A stretch of 64,000 nucleotides of DNA, from contig NZ_BCXJ01000005.1 in assembly GCF_001598215.1 (NCBI RefSeq), positions 62,001 through 126,000 of the forward strand. The letters run 5' to 3'. A program made the translations under genes and the position numbers. The notes beneath the pieces were generated by a model. It did no database searches. It saw nothing but the letters and a program-made list of their open reading frames with translations, and was not told the origin of the DNA. This document shows positions 33,000 through 41,610 of the stretch, piece after piece. Source of the DNA: Shouchella clausii. GTDB taxonomy: Bacteria; Bacillota; Bacilli; Bacillales; Bacillaceae_D. The stretch's first letter is position 1. Each line of letters starts with the position of its first letter.

Positions 33000-34758
33000 A
33001 GTGGACAAATTGATGGGTGTCTTTGAGAACGACATCGATCGCTTCTTGCCAGAAGTCCGGTTTTGTCAAATCGACTTGTAAATGCTTTTGTGCTAGTTGT
33101 TCGGCCGTCATGCTGCCACTGTCTTGCAGCAACGCAATATAGTTATCTTCAAAAGAAGCGCCTGCTTTTAAAGCCCGTGCATATAGGCCCATACTAAACA
33201 AATAGCCAAATGTATAAGGGAAATTATAAAACGGTTGTTTCGTTATATGAAAATGCAATTTTGATGCCCAAAAATAAGGGTCGTATGCTTCTACTTTATT
33301 GCCATATGCTTCTTTTTGCGCCTCAACCATCAATTCATTTAAACGTTCAGTCGGTACAATTCCCTGTTTCCGTTCTTCATAAAAACGCGTTTCAAACAGA
33401 AAACGGGAATGGATATTCATGAAAAAGGCTAATGAACGAGAAAGTTTGTTTTCCAGCAGATATCGTTTTAACTCTGGACTTTCTGCCTCAGACACAAGTG
33501 CATCAGCGACAATCATTTCGGCAAATGTAGAGGCGGTTTCGGCGATGCTCATTGGATACTGTTTTTGCGACGTGACGGGCATGTCTTTTAAGCACCAGCT
33601 ATGGTACGCATGGCCCAGTTCGTGAGCGAGCGTTGCAACATTGTCCATTGAGCCGTCATAGGTCATAAAAATGCGCGATTCTTGACGGAGTGGAAAAGTC
33701 GTACAAAAGCCGCCTGGGCGTTTTCCGGCGCGGTTTTCAGCTTCGACCCAACCGTTGCTAAGCGCCATTTCAGCAAATTCAGCCATTTTCGGGCTGAAAC
33801 GGTTAAAATGCTTGATGATCAGCTCACAAGCTTCTTCGTACGGAATATCGTTATTAGACGTTTCGCTTGTTGGCAAAGGAGCATTGACATCAAACAAGCT
33901 CAGTTTCTCCAAACCTAACAATTCTGCCTTTTTGTCCATGTATGGGTATAATTTTGGCTTGTTTTTTGTAATCGTATCCCACATCGTTGTTAATGTTTCT
34001 TCGGAAATTAAATTTACGTCCAATGGTTCTTTCAAGACATTGTCCCAACCCCGCTCTTCGTACAGCTTCAAACGGAAACCAGCAAGGCGATTTAATGTTT
34101 GTGTAAACAATGGCGCTTCCTGAGCCCATGCTTGTAGCGACGCTTCATAAGCACGTTTGCGCACGGAACGGTCTTCATTCGATAAACGGTTATGGAGTTG
34201 TCCGGCCGACAGATGTTTCACTTCCCCATTTTCTTCAAACGGGATTTCCATTCGCCCGACTGCTTCATTATAAACGGATCCCCAGGCGTGATAGCCGTCT
34301 TTAGCCAACTTTGCCGCCAATTCTTCCTTGTCTGCGCTCATTTTGTCAGCTGCCCGTTTTCTCGCTTTTTCCAACATAAAAGCTGATGGTTTCATTGCTT
34401 CTTCTTCAAGAAGAGAGGCAAAGGCTTGATCGTCAATCGGTTTCAGTTTTTCTTCAAGGAGCAAGTTTAATTTTTGCCATTTGACTTCAAGCTCTTGTAC
34501 TTGCTCTTGGCGTAAACGTGCCGTTTCGTCCTTTACATTTTGTGCTAGCAAACAAGAAACAAAGGCACTCGCATGGGCAAGACGAGGAAAAATTTGTTCA
34601 ATTGCCGTAACGAGCTCTTGTATGTCCACAGAAGCAGCTTCTGTTTCCTGCCAATGGTCGAGCAAACGGTTCGTTTCATTTAAGAAGTCGCTAAACGCCT
34701 CAGACTGGCTCCCGCCTGCAAAAATCGATTCTAAATCCCATGTTATTGGATAATGCAT
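32998..34758 (-). CDS. pepF: Oligoendopeptidase F, M3 family
   Basis: 586-residue cytosolic zinc peptidase that degrades short peptides. The zinc motif HELGHAYHSW (HExxH) is near residue 380, followed by the third ligand region SIAETASTFAEM. The M3 N-terminal helical domain (SDFLNETNRLLDHWQETE...) is complete. Length suits the 585-600-residue M3B subfamily rather than the shorter PepB. AGGAGG precedes the ATG. Bounded by a terminator, so probably monocistronic. Roles reported for relatives include peptide turnover and sporulation. Confidence 0.92.
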   Translation of the reverse strand: MHYPITWDLESIFAGGSQSEAFSDFLNETNRLLDHWQETEAASVDIQELVTAIEQIFPRLAHASAFVSCLLAQNVKDETARLRQEQVQELEVKWQKLNLLLEEKLKPIDDQAFASLLEEEAMKPSAFMLEKARKRAADKMSADKEELAAKLAKDGYHAWGSVYNEAVGRMEIPFEENGEVKHLSAGQLHNRLSNEDRSVRKRAYEASLQAWAQEAPLFTQTLNRLAGFRLKLYEERGWDNVLKEPLDVNLISEETLTTMWDTITKNKPKLYPYMDKKAELLGLEKLSLFDVNAPLPTSETSNNDIPYEEACELIIKHFNRFSPKMAEFAEMALSNGWVEAENRAGKRPGGFCTTFPLRQESRIFMTYDGSMDNVATLAHELGHAYHSWCLKDMPVTSQKQYPMSIAETASTFAEMIVADALVSEAESPELKRYLLENKLSRSLAFFMNIHSRFLFETRFYEERKQGIVPTERLNELMVEAQKEAYGNKVEAYDPYFWASKLHFHITKQPFYNFPYTFGYLFSMGLYARALKAGASFEDNYIALLQDSGSMTAEQLAQKHLQVDLTKPDFWQEAIDVVLKDTHQFVH

Positions 34759-34832
34759 ATACAGCCTCCTGTCAAATTATTTCGTCTACCGTAACAATTA
34801 AAATACTATCACTATTGGCTGCATTTTGCACG

Positions 34833-34934
34833 TTAGATGGCAAAGAAAAAGCTGCTGACCATGGCGAATAGCGTTGCCACTCCGAGCAACAATAAACTTT
34901 TTTCCTGATTTGAATAGCTCGTCCACCGTCTCAC
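34833..34934 (-). CDS. Possible 33-residue membrane protein
   Basis: GTG at 34,934 lies 9 nt after AAAGGAG. The product has a polar, basic start (MRRWTSYSNQEK) and then one hydrophobic helix (SLLLLGVATLFAMVSSFFFAI). It stands alone between pepF and katA. The good ribosome site and clean single-helix topology support it. No family is recognised. The rest of 34,759-35,040 holds the katA terminator and nothing else I can support. Confidence 0.4.
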   Translation of the reverse strand: MRRWTSYSNQEKSLLLLGVATLFAMVSSFFFAI

Positions 34935-35000
34935 TCGTACCAACTCCTTTCGTTATTGCTACTTTATGAGACGAAAGGCAAGGCTATGCTAGTGATTATA

Positions 35001-35033
35001 AAAAAACCAGCGGACTAAATAGTCACGCTGGTT
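35001..35033 (-). terminator. Terminator after katA
   Basis: AACCAGCG and CGCTGGTT with the inner GACT/AGTC extension form a long stem, followed by six T on the minus strand. Confidence 0.85.
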
Positions 35034-35040
35034 GTTCGAT

Positions 35041-36507
35041 TTAGGCGTTGTTCTCTGATCCGTGTTTCACGTATTCAGAGATGTCCATTCCAACTGCATC
35101 CGCAAGGCGTTGGCCATAGTCTTCATCAGCACGGTAGAAATTGCAAATGGCTCGGAGCGCCGTTTCTGGAGCAACTTGTTTTAGATCATTTGCAATGTTT
35201 TTAATAAGCGTGTCTTGGACACTTTTTGGATAGTTTCGATAAATTTTGCCCGCTTGGCCAAAGTTGTTTTTCTTTTCAATCGCTATTCGTCCAATAGTGC
35301 CATTAATAGGCGCACGGTAGTCTTCATAGCCTTCCGCTTCTTTTGGCGTATCTTGATAACGGTTCGGTTCATAATTTATCCGGTTTGTTTGTTGGCCGAT
35401 CGGCATTGCCCCATCTCTTGTATTGTTTGCCTTTTGCGCAAATGGGCAGTTAATTGGGAGATCCAAGTAGTTGGCACCGACTCGGTAACGTTGTGTATCT
35501 GAATACGAGAAGATGCGGCCTTGAAGCATTTTGTCTTCCGATGGCTCAAAGCCAGGGACAAGATTTCCAGGGTTAAAGCCAACTTGCTCCGTCTCAGCAA
35601 AGACATTCTCGGGATTACGGTTCAGCGTCATCGTCCCTACTAATTGAGAAGGAATGTCTTCCTCAAGCCAATCTTTCGTTGCATCAAGTGGATGAAAATC
35701 GAAATTGTCCAGATCGGCTGGATCAAGAATTTGTACATATAAATCCCACTCTGGATAATCGCCACGTTCAATTGCTTCGTACAAGTCTCTCGTTGCATGG
35801 TTAAAGTCATGAGCTTGTATATTGGCGGCTTCTTCCATTGATAAGTTACGGATGCCCATTTTCGGGACCCAGTTCAGCTTGACATAAACCATATTTCCGT
35901 GTTCATTGATCCACTTGAACGCATGGACGCTTGAACCCCGCATTTCCCGGTAAGAAGCAGGGATGCCTTCGTCCGTAAATAGATGGGTAAGCATGTTTGT
36001 TGATTCTGGCGTTAAGCTCATAAAATCCCAATACCGGTCAGGGCTTTGGATATTCGTACGTGGATCTGGCCTTAAAGAATGGATCACATCCGGAAATTTA
36101 ATCGCGTCACGGATGAAGAAAACAGGCAAGTTGTTGCCGACAAAATCATAATTTCCTTCTTCTGTATAAAATTTAACGGAAAATCCCCGTGGATCGCGAA
36201 GCGTCTCTGGGGACGTACCGCCGTGTATAACAGTTGAGAAGCGGACGAAAACAGGCGTTTCTTTCCCATCTTCAGAAAGAAAGTTTGCTTTTGTATAGCG
36301 CTTCATATTGTTTTTCACTTTAAATACGCCATGGGCACCAGCCCCCCGCGCATGGACAACCCGTTCTGGAATCCGTTCACGGTCAAAATGGGCGAGCTTT
36401 TCCACCAAGTGGTAGTCTTCTAACAAAGTTGGGCCATGTTGGCCAGCTGTACGCGAGTTTTGGTTGTCATAAATTGGATGTCCTTGATTATCTGTTAATC
36501 GTGGCAT
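35041..36507 (-). CDS. katA: Haem catalase
   Basis: 488 residues of the small-subunit clade. It splits hydrogen peroxide in the cytosol. The active-site signature FDRERIPERVVHARGAGAHGVF contains H52. RFSTVIHGGTSPETLRDPRGFSVKFYTEEGNYDFVGNNLPVFF covers the distal Asn, and FSYSDTQRYRVGANYLDLPIN includes the proximal haem tyrosine. The length and the vegetative KatA sequence fit. AGGGGG precedes the ATG. The upstream region has a sigma-A promoter with an adjacent PerR/Fur-like box, so induction by peroxide is expected. Confidence 0.96.
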   Translation of the reverse strand: MPRLTDNQGHPIYDNQNSRTAGQHGPTLLEDYHLVEKLAHFDRERIPERVVHARGAGAHGVFKVKNNMKRYTKANFLSEDGKETPVFVRFSTVIHGGTSPETLRDPRGFSVKFYTEEGNYDFVGNNLPVFFIRDAIKFPDVIHSLRPDPRTNIQSPDRYWDFMSLTPESTNMLTHLFTDEGIPASYREMRGSSVHAFKWINEHGNMVYVKLNWVPKMGIRNLSMEEAANIQAHDFNHATRDLYEAIERGDYPEWDLYVQILDPADLDNFDFHPLDATKDWLEEDIPSQLVGTMTLNRNPENVFAETEQVGFNPGNLVPGFEPSEDKMLQGRIFSYSDTQRYRVGANYLDLPINCPFAQKANNTRDGAMPIGQQTNRINYEPNRYQDTPKEAEGYEDYRAPINGTIGRIAIEKKNNFGQAGKIYRNYPKSVQDTLIKNIANDLKQVAPETALRAICNFYRADEDYGQRLADAVGMDISEYVKHGSENNA

Positions 36508-36590
36508 ATGTAATCCCCCTTTTGATCAATAGGCTTTACCAATATGTCATCGTTGGCAAATGAACGATAAAACGAAACTTATTCCTTAAT

Positions 36591-36641
36591 TGGAATCATT
36601 ATCGTTAAATATAGTTTACGTCGATTGAGGTGGAAAGTCAA
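36591..36641 (-). promoter_or_regulatory. katA promoter with PerR/Fur-like box
   Basis: On the minus strand TTGACT (36,636-36,641), 17 nt, TAAACT (36,613-36,618), then ACGATAATGATTCCA at 36,591-36,605, which matches about 11 of 15 positions of the 7-1-7 PerR/Fur consensus. The box overlaps the probable transcription start, as expected for a repressor. The remaining gap up to 36,918 shows no gene I can support. Confidence 0.55.
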
Positions 36642-36918
36642 TGTTATTTATAATAATTTTTAAGAACGAATTTATACAAATTGTAAACGTAAGTTGTTTC
36701 AATTCTTTGCTCTTGTGCTTACGAAGCAGTCGCTACAGCTAGTACAAGCGCTGTCTTTTCACAATTAGCGCTTCTTACTTGAGAAACCATTTTATTCCGT
36801 TTGGACAAAAAATATGATGGGTTTTAAAACGATTTATGAGAATGGTAGGAGTGATACGCATGCACAAATGATTGCTACGTTTCAAAATGGCGATAAAGGT
36901 TGTCATCACAATAAAAAA

Positions 36919-36943
36919 CGGAAGCTGCCCCGGTCAGCTTCCG
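36919..36943 (-). terminator. Terminator overlapping the end of the monooxygenase gene
   Basis: CGGAAGCTG and CAGCTTCCG pair perfectly around CCCCGGT; TTTTTTATTG follows on the minus strand. The 5' arm overlaps the last codons. Confidence 0.8.
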
Positions 36944-38238
36944 TCCTCTTCATTGCCAAACTGTTGAAAAACAGATCCTGGGTTTACTTGGAATACGTCA
37001 TTGCCACATAGTTCATTTACAATCCGTGCGTTCCGTTCAACCGATAAAGCCAGATTGGTGGCACTTGTCCCTAACGCATGTTCGAGATTCGTTAAGGAAA
37101 ACATCCGGTTTTTGCGCTTATCTTTAAAAAGGAGTTCTGCATTACGCGTTAGTTTAAACTCGCTTTTGCCTTCCATTTCCAGCTCAGGCTGCATTGCTTC
37201 CAACCAGCGGGGGACATTCGGCTTATAGCCAGTCGCTAAAATGACTTTTTCTGTCTGGTAGGCAAACGCCTGCCTCTGTTGTGTTTGTTCTCCGATCACT
37301 TGATAGCTCCGCGGACCCTTTTTCTCAATCGTTGTCACTTCCATATTGGCGCGTATTAAAGCAGGCGAAGCTTTTTTGGCAATGCTGCGATGGTACAATA
37401 GGTCATAAATGTTGTGGAGTGTTTTAGCTTGCACGCCATTGCGCAAATGCCCGAGCAGTGAAAGGGTGTCCTTCCTTGTTTCATAGGGAAGTTCATGAAA
37501 ATAAGAAACAAAATCTGGCGAAAAAAGCTCTTGCCCCATCTTTGATTCCTCTAGTTGGAAAAAGCCTGGCGATCTTGTAAACCAGTTAAGGGTATAATGG
37601 TGATTCGATTGGTCCTGTAAAAGGGAGTAAAAAATTTCAGCAGCGCTCTGCCCTGAACCAATTACCGTTACCGACTGTGCTTCCTTTATGCCTTGTTCAT
37701 AGAAGCGATAGTCGCTTGAATGGATGATGTCTTCGTTGCATGCTTTTTCTAGGCTGCCTGGAAGAAGCGGCACACTTCCAGTACCAACAACGATATGGGT
37801 TGCATAAACCGTTTTTTCTTTTCCAGCCGCTAATAGTACGACTCGATACGCTGCTTTCTTCGCTTCATACTGAACATCCAACACCTTTGTGCCAAAATGG
37901 CAGTTGCTTAGTTGCCCTGCCACCCATTGGCAGTAGGCATTGTACTCCATTCTTGGAATGTCAAAGCGGTTGAAAAAATAAAAGGACATCAGCCTTTTTT
38001 CCGCATGAGCATAATTTAAAAACGTGTAGCGGCTCTGTGGATTAGCCAACGTTATTAAATCCGCTAAAAAAGGAACCTGAAGGTCGGTTCCATCAATCAG
38101 CATGCCAGGATGCCACAAAAAGGCATCATTTTCATCGAAAAAAGCCGCTCTGATATCCGTGCTTTCTGCAATCATTGCTGCAAGTCCCAAATTATAAGGT
38201 CCAATCCCTACGCCAACAACGTCAAATATGTCCTCCAT
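36934..38238 (-). CDS. L-lysine/L-ornithine N-monooxygenase (IucD/SidA family)
   Basis: 434 residues. FAD motif VGVGIGPYNLGLAAM at the start, then the substrate/FAD segment WHPGMLIDGTDLQVPFLADLITLANPQSRYTFLNYA, NADPH motif VIGSGQSAAEIFYSLL, and the late ATGYKPNVP motif. The family hydroxylates the side-chain amine of lysine, ornithine or diamines, normally as the first step of hydroxamate siderophore synthesis. No siderophore synthetase or acetyltransferase is next to it. The partner, 13 nt upstream, is an aldehyde dehydrogenase. The substrate is not decided by sequence. AGGAGTGGG precedes the ATG. Confidence 0.88.
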   Translation of the reverse strand: MEDIFDVVGVGIGPYNLGLAAMIAESTDIRAAFFDENDAFLWHPGMLIDGTDLQVPFLADLITLANPQSRYTFLNYAHAEKRLMSFYFFNRFDIPRMEYNAYCQWVAGQLSNCHFGTKVLDVQYEAKKAAYRVVLLAAGKEKTVYATHIVVGTGSVPLLPGSLEKACNEDIIHSSDYRFYEQGIKEAQSVTVIGSGQSAAEIFYSLLQDQSNHHYTLNWFTRSPGFFQLEESKMGQELFSPDFVSYFHELPYETRKDTLSLLGHLRNGVQAKTLHNIYDLLYHRSIAKKASPALIRANMEVTTIEKKGPRSYQVIGEQTQQRQAFAYQTEKVILATGYKPNVPRWLEAMQPELEMEGKSEFKLTRNAELLFKDKRKNRMFSLTNLEHALGTSATNLALSVERNARIVNELCGNDVFQVNPGSVFQQFGNEEDGS

Positions 38239-38250
38239 TTCGGCCCACTC

Positions 38251-39612
38251 CTATTTGCATAGATTACGGATAAATGTATTTGCGATTTTCCCTTGCTTGT
38301 AACGAAATGGCACGTCAAACGTTGTCGATTGCTTTAACAAGCTTTTTTGATGGGAAAAAGTGCGAAAGCTTTCATAGCCATGATAAGCACCAATGCCACT
38401 CGTTCCTTTGCCGCCGAAAGGAAGGTACGGGTTTGCTGCGTGCATAAGTGTGTCGTTGATGCAGCCGCCGCCAAACGAAAGCTGCTCCGTAAATAGCCGT
38501 TGTACACGCTCGTTTTCAGAAAATACATAGAGTGCAAGTGGATTCGGCAATGATCGGACTTTTTGAATCGCTTCGGCAGGCGTTTTGTATGGAAATACAG
38601 GCAAGATTGGGCCAAAAATTTCCTCCTGCATGATCGGCGCATCCCAAGGAACATCGGTTAAGATCGTTGGAGACATTAAACGCGCTTTCGGTGAAAGTTG
38701 ACCGCCAAGGACAATACACCCCTGATCTAAATAGCGGCGCAGGCGCTCAAAGTGTTTGTCGTTCACAATTTGCGTATAGGTTCCCTCTTTTGTCTTCTCC
38801 GAAAAAAGCGTATATGTTTGCGCTTTTAGCTGCTCGAGAAACGGTTCGTACACGTCTTCATCGACAAGGACATAATCGGGAGCAATGCAAGTTTGCCCAG
38901 CATTTAAAAACTTTCCCCAAGCAATCCGTTTGGCCGCCACTTTCAACTTTGCTTCGCCTTCTACAATTACCGGACTTTTCCCGCCTAGCTCAAGCGTACA
39001 TGGCGTCAAATGTTTAGCTGCTTTTTCTAACACGATTTTTCCGACTGCGGCACTTCCAGTAAAGAAAATAGAGTCAAATGGAAGATTGAGTAGCGTTTCT
39101 GCCGTTTTCGCGTCTCCTTCCACCACAGTTACGAGCTCTTTTGCAAATGTTGCCCGGACAGCGGCAGCCATTATACTTGAAGTCCGCGGCGTCAACTCAG
39201 AAGGCTTGAGCACCGCGGCATTGCCAGCAGCAATGGCACCAATTAGAGGCGCAAATGTGAGTTGAATGGGATAATTCCAAGGGGAAATGATTAAGACGCT
39301 ACCATATGGTTCTGTAGTCACCCAGCTTCTTGAACCGGTATGGCTGGTAGGCGTTTTCACTTTCATTGGCTTGACCCATTCATCGATCGACGCCAACGCC
39401 AAATCGATCTCTTGATGGAGAAAAGCCATTTCAACCATCATGGCTTCAGGCTCTTGTTTATTCAAATCCGCTCGTAACGCCGAAAGCAGCTCTTTTTCAT
39501 ACGTTTGCAGCATCGTTTTCAGCTTTTGGAGCTGTCGTTTTCGGTAAGCAACGGCTTTTGTAGCGCCAGTAAACACATGCTCCTGCTGAACGGCCAGCAA
39601 CGTCTCGTACAT
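38251..39612 (-). CDS. Aldehyde dehydrogenase, class 3 / YwdH type
   Basis: 453 residues. NAD(P)-dependent oxidation of aldehydes to acids. Motifs: SPWNYPIQLTFAPLIGAIAAGN, FTGSAAVGKIV, catalytic Glu in LELGGKSP and catalytic Cys in FLNAGQTCIAPDYVLV, then EEIFGPILPVFPY. The hydrophobic, basic C-terminus fits the class 3 group that includes B. subtilis YwdH. Start: a GTG at 39,624 overlaps AAGGAG, so the ATG at 39,612 (11 nt after it) is preferred, though the spacing is long. It is transcribed with the N-monooxygenase; a joint pathway is possible but not shown. Confidence 0.9.
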   Translation of the reverse strand: MYETLLAVQQEHVFTGATKAVAYRKRQLQKLKTMLQTYEKELLSALRADLNKQEPEAMMVEMAFLHQEIDLALASIDEWVKPMKVKTPTSHTGSRSWVTTEPYGSVLIISPWNYPIQLTFAPLIGAIAAGNAAVLKPSELTPRTSSIMAAAVRATFAKELVTVVEGDAKTAETLLNLPFDSIFFTGSAAVGKIVLEKAAKHLTPCTLELGGKSPVIVEGEAKLKVAAKRIAWGKFLNAGQTCIAPDYVLVDEDVYEPFLEQLKAQTYTLFSEKTKEGTYTQIVNDKHFERLRRYLDQGCIVLGGQLSPKARLMSPTILTDVPWDAPIMQEEIFGPILPVFPYKTPAEAIQKVRSLPNPLALYVFSENERVQRLFTEQLSFGGGCINDTLMHAANPYLPFGGKGTSGIGAYHGYESFRTFSHQKSLLKQSTTFDVPFRYKQGKIANTFIRNLCK

Positions 39613-39685
39613 AACAGCCTGCACTCCTTTTCATAACAACGGATTTTTTATATCTATACCCTTAAACGCCCCTTTTTAACGACGA

Positions 39686-40285
39686 TCACTTTCGACCATA
39701 ATCGGCTTTTATTTCTCCCCAAGCATCCGTTTCCCATTTTAACACCGGGTTATGGTTAGGGTTTTCGCGCAGCCATTTCTCCGCTCGTTCTACAAGCGAC
39801 CAAATTTCTTCCGTTTCTTTTGTCCGGCTCAATGTAGAATTGGCTTTTTTCTTTTTTACCCAACCAATTGCAGTCGCAGAATCAGAGTAGACGGGCTTGT
39901 CCGTTCCTTGTACATAGGCAAGGCCATGGACAATCGCTAAAAATTCGCCCATATTATTCGTGCCAACGTTAATGGGCGTCTTTTCAAATAAAATCTCCCC
40001 TGTCTTCGTATCAACACCTTTGTATTCAACTTTTCCAGGATTCCCTTGACTGCCAACATCAACGCTAACGCTGTTCCAGACAGGCGCTTTTTGCGCTTTT
40101 TCTTTTGGCCTCACTGAAGAGGCCAAGCTTTTGCCTTGGAAAGCAGCTTCTGCTTCTGCAAGCGTTGGAAATGATTTAAACCTCGCCTGAGGGTACCCTT
40201 TCACTTGAGCTTCGCAGTCAGCCCATGACCGGAAAATCCCTTGTTTTCTTCCTTTCCAAACTACATAGTATTTTTGCTTTGCCAT
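39686..40285 (-). CDS. rnhA: Ribonuclease HI with N-terminal RNA-DNA hybrid-binding domain
   Basis: 199 residues. Residues 1-45 (KQKYYVVWKGRKQGIFRSWADCEAQVKGYPQARFKSFPTLAEAEAAF) form the RHBD/viroplasmin-like domain. The RNase H fold has the acidic catalytic set: Asp in SVDVGSQGN, Glu in NNMGEFLAI, Asp in YSDSATAIGW, and an Asp near the C-terminus (WGEIKADYG). It removes RNA from RNA-DNA hybrids. GAGGAGG precedes the ATG. Divergent from the small gene at 40,354. Confidence 0.9.
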   Translation of the reverse strand: MAKQKYYVVWKGRKQGIFRSWADCEAQVKGYPQARFKSFPTLAEAEAAFQGKSLASSVRPKEKAQKAPVWNSVSVDVGSQGNPGKVEYKGVDTKTGEILFEKTPINVGTNNMGEFLAIVHGLAYVQGTDKPVYSDSATAIGWVKKKKANSTLSRTKETEEIWSLVERAEKWLRENPNHNPVLKWETDAWGEIKADYGRK

Positions 40286-40353
40286 TTTTTAACCTCCTCG
40301 GATCGTATAGTTTCGGACTGCCATGGAAAACGTATGGATGGAGGTGAGGCAAC

Positions 40354-40494
40354 TTGAAACGAAATCAACAAGCAAAAAAAACCTTGACCAATAACCAGAC
40401 GCCAACTGAATCCCTGTTTAATGAAGAAGTTGCAAGTGAACTTATTGATAACGGGACAAACAAATCAACGAGCAAAAAACCGAAACAACGGTAA
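40354..40494 (+). CDS. Small basic protein, possibly gamma-type SASP-like (46 aa)
   Basis: TTG start 7 nt after GGAGGTGA. Product: MKRNQQAKKTLTNNQTPTES followed by LFNEEVASELIDNG and a lysine-rich tail (TNKSTSKKPKQR). It is polar, Asn/Gln/Lys/Thr-rich and lacks hydrophobic stretches, as small acid-soluble spore proteins do. FNEEVASEL faintly recalls the FGTEFASET core of gamma-type SASPs. The family match is weak, but the excellent ribosome site argues for a real gene. I see no clear sigma-G promoter. Confidence 0.5.
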   Translation: MKRNQQAKKTLTNNQTPTESLFNEEVASELIDNGTNKSTSKKPKQR

Positions 40495-40673
40495 CGGTAA
40501 TGTTAAAGCCTAGTTAGCATACGGTAAGGTCAAAAGCGCATAATAGGAACGTTTGTCTCTCACCTGCATTTAGCATACTTGATTTTCCGTTTCAACGAAA
40601 GCGCGCTCCCACCACGACGATGTATAAAATGGGATCAACCTGTCGATGATTTAGGATAAAGAGGTGAGCGAGC

Positions 40674-40925
40674 TTGGACATCCATATTGAACGGAAACGG
40701 ACCGCTGACAAGGCAGGTGACTTCATTTGTACATCTTCGGACAAGTTATTTGTGCTTATCGTCGACCCACCAGAACGCTACCCGTATTTATTGCTATGCC
40801 TGGACACATTTTCAATTGTACAAAATTATAGCAGCATTCCAACGAGAGAAGAATTGGAAGAGGACATCGGTGAAGACATTAAAGAAATTTACAACCAAGA
40901 ACACGCCACCATTTCGTTTTTATAA
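40674..40925 (+). CDS. Unknown small protein (83 aa)
   Basis: TTG start behind AAGAGGTGAGCGAGC. Product MDIHIERKRTADKAGDFICTSSDKLFVLIVDPP... mixes a beta-rich N-terminus with an acidic helical end (EELEEDIGEDIKEIYNQEH). No family recognised. A strong terminator follows. It is conserved-looking by its codon pattern and ribosome site, but I can assign no function. Confidence 0.6.
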   Translation: MDIHIERKRTADKAGDFICTSSDKLFVLIVDPPERYPYLLLCLDTFSIVQNYSSIPTREELEEDIGEDIKEIYNQEHATISFL

Positions 40926-40927
40926 TA

Positions 40928-40966
40928 CAGAAAAAGGCATAGGCAACAGCCTATGTCCTTTTTCTG
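40928..40966 (+). terminator. Terminator after the 83-aa gene
   Basis: CAGAAAAAGGCATAGGC pairs with GCCTATGTCCTTTTTCTG, with one bulge, around AACA; a T-run lies within the second arm. Confidence 0.8.
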
Positions 40967-40968
40967 TA

Positions 40969-40997
40969 GACAAACGCTCGAATATTTTGTCGTTTGC
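40969..40997 (+). repeat. Intergenic hairpin repeat (GACAAACGCTCG type)
   Basis: GACAAACG and CGTTTGC arms enclose CTCGAATATTTTGT. It is the same pattern as 43,604-43,633 and, in reverse complement, 25,301-25,329 and 27,414-27,434. It lies about 95 nt upstream of the 26-nt repeat copy B. Confidence 0.5.
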
Positions 40998-41091
40998 GCG
41001 GCTCTATGCTTTTTGGAACAAGTATTACGCCCAAGAAGACCATTGTTCATAAATGTTCTAATTGCGTCCTCACCCGGCTTCACTGCTTGTC

Positions 41092-41117
41092 TGACAAGCG
41101 GCTTCTATCAGCCTGAG
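41092..41117 (+). repeat. Dispersed 26-nt intergenic repeat, copy B
   Basis: TGACAAGCG, GC, TTCTATCAGCCTGAG; 23 of 26 positions equal copy A. The preceding bases make a small GCTTGTC/GACAAGC hairpin. It lies directly downstream of the AbrB-type gene. Confidence 0.65.
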
Positions 41118-41125
41118 CTGTCCGA

Positions 41126-41422
41126 TTAAGCGTTCCCTACAAAACTGCCCTCTTTTTGTTTTAATTCGTCCAATAACTGTTTGGCGGCTTCCTGGCTTAG
41201 CACAACGTTGCCATTTGCAAGTTGCAAATGTTCTTCTGAAGATTCGCCTGTCACCATGCATGTTTTAATGGAAGGCTCGTACTTCCGGACAATCACGCGG
41301 TCATCTTCTACATAGATTTCCAATGGGCTGCCAATATCAATTCCCATCGTTTTCCGTAATTCTTTTGGCACGACAATTCGCCCTAGCTGGTCCACTTTAC
41401 GGACAATGCCCGTCGCTTTCAT
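41126..41422 (-). CDS. AbrB-family transition-state regulator
   Basis: 98 residues, the usual length. The SpoVT/AbrB DNA-binding domain MKATGIVRKVDQLGRIVVPKELRKTMGIDIGSPLEIYVEDDRVIVRKYEP occupies residues 1-50, and the linker cysteine (KTCMVTGE) and helical C-terminus match AbrB/Abh. AbrB represses many post-exponential genes. I cannot tell AbrB from Abh by eye, because both share this layout. AAGGAGG precedes the ATG. No gene lies next to it in an operon. Confidence 0.92.
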   Translation of the reverse strand: MKATGIVRKVDQLGRIVVPKELRKTMGIDIGSPLEIYVEDDRVIVRKYEPSIKTCMVTGESSEEHLQLANGNVVLSQEAAKQLLDELKQKEGSFVGNA

Positions 41423-41575
41423 TCAGCATCCTCCTTATATTCAAACGATTCACATTCCTATTAAACCATGTCCTGGCGCTTCGTTCCATAACCGCTCCAC
41501 TAATTTACTCGAATCAGTGCTTTTTGCTGTATTTTATGGAACTTAACGGAAATAAACTAAGCGGTAAGCATTACT

Positions 41576-41602
41576 AAAAACCCCTGGCATCATGGCCAGG
41601 GG
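41576..41602 (-). terminator. Terminator after the 106-aa gene
   Basis: CCCCTGGC and GCCAGGGG pair around ATCATG, and TTTTT follows on the minus strand. Confidence 0.8.
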
Positions 41603-41610
41603 CGATTTGT

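Noticed and set aside
36814-37011. 65-aa frame before the monooxygenase gene end
   Set aside because: Runs into the antisense of the monooxygenase gene and its terminator; composition is not gene-like.
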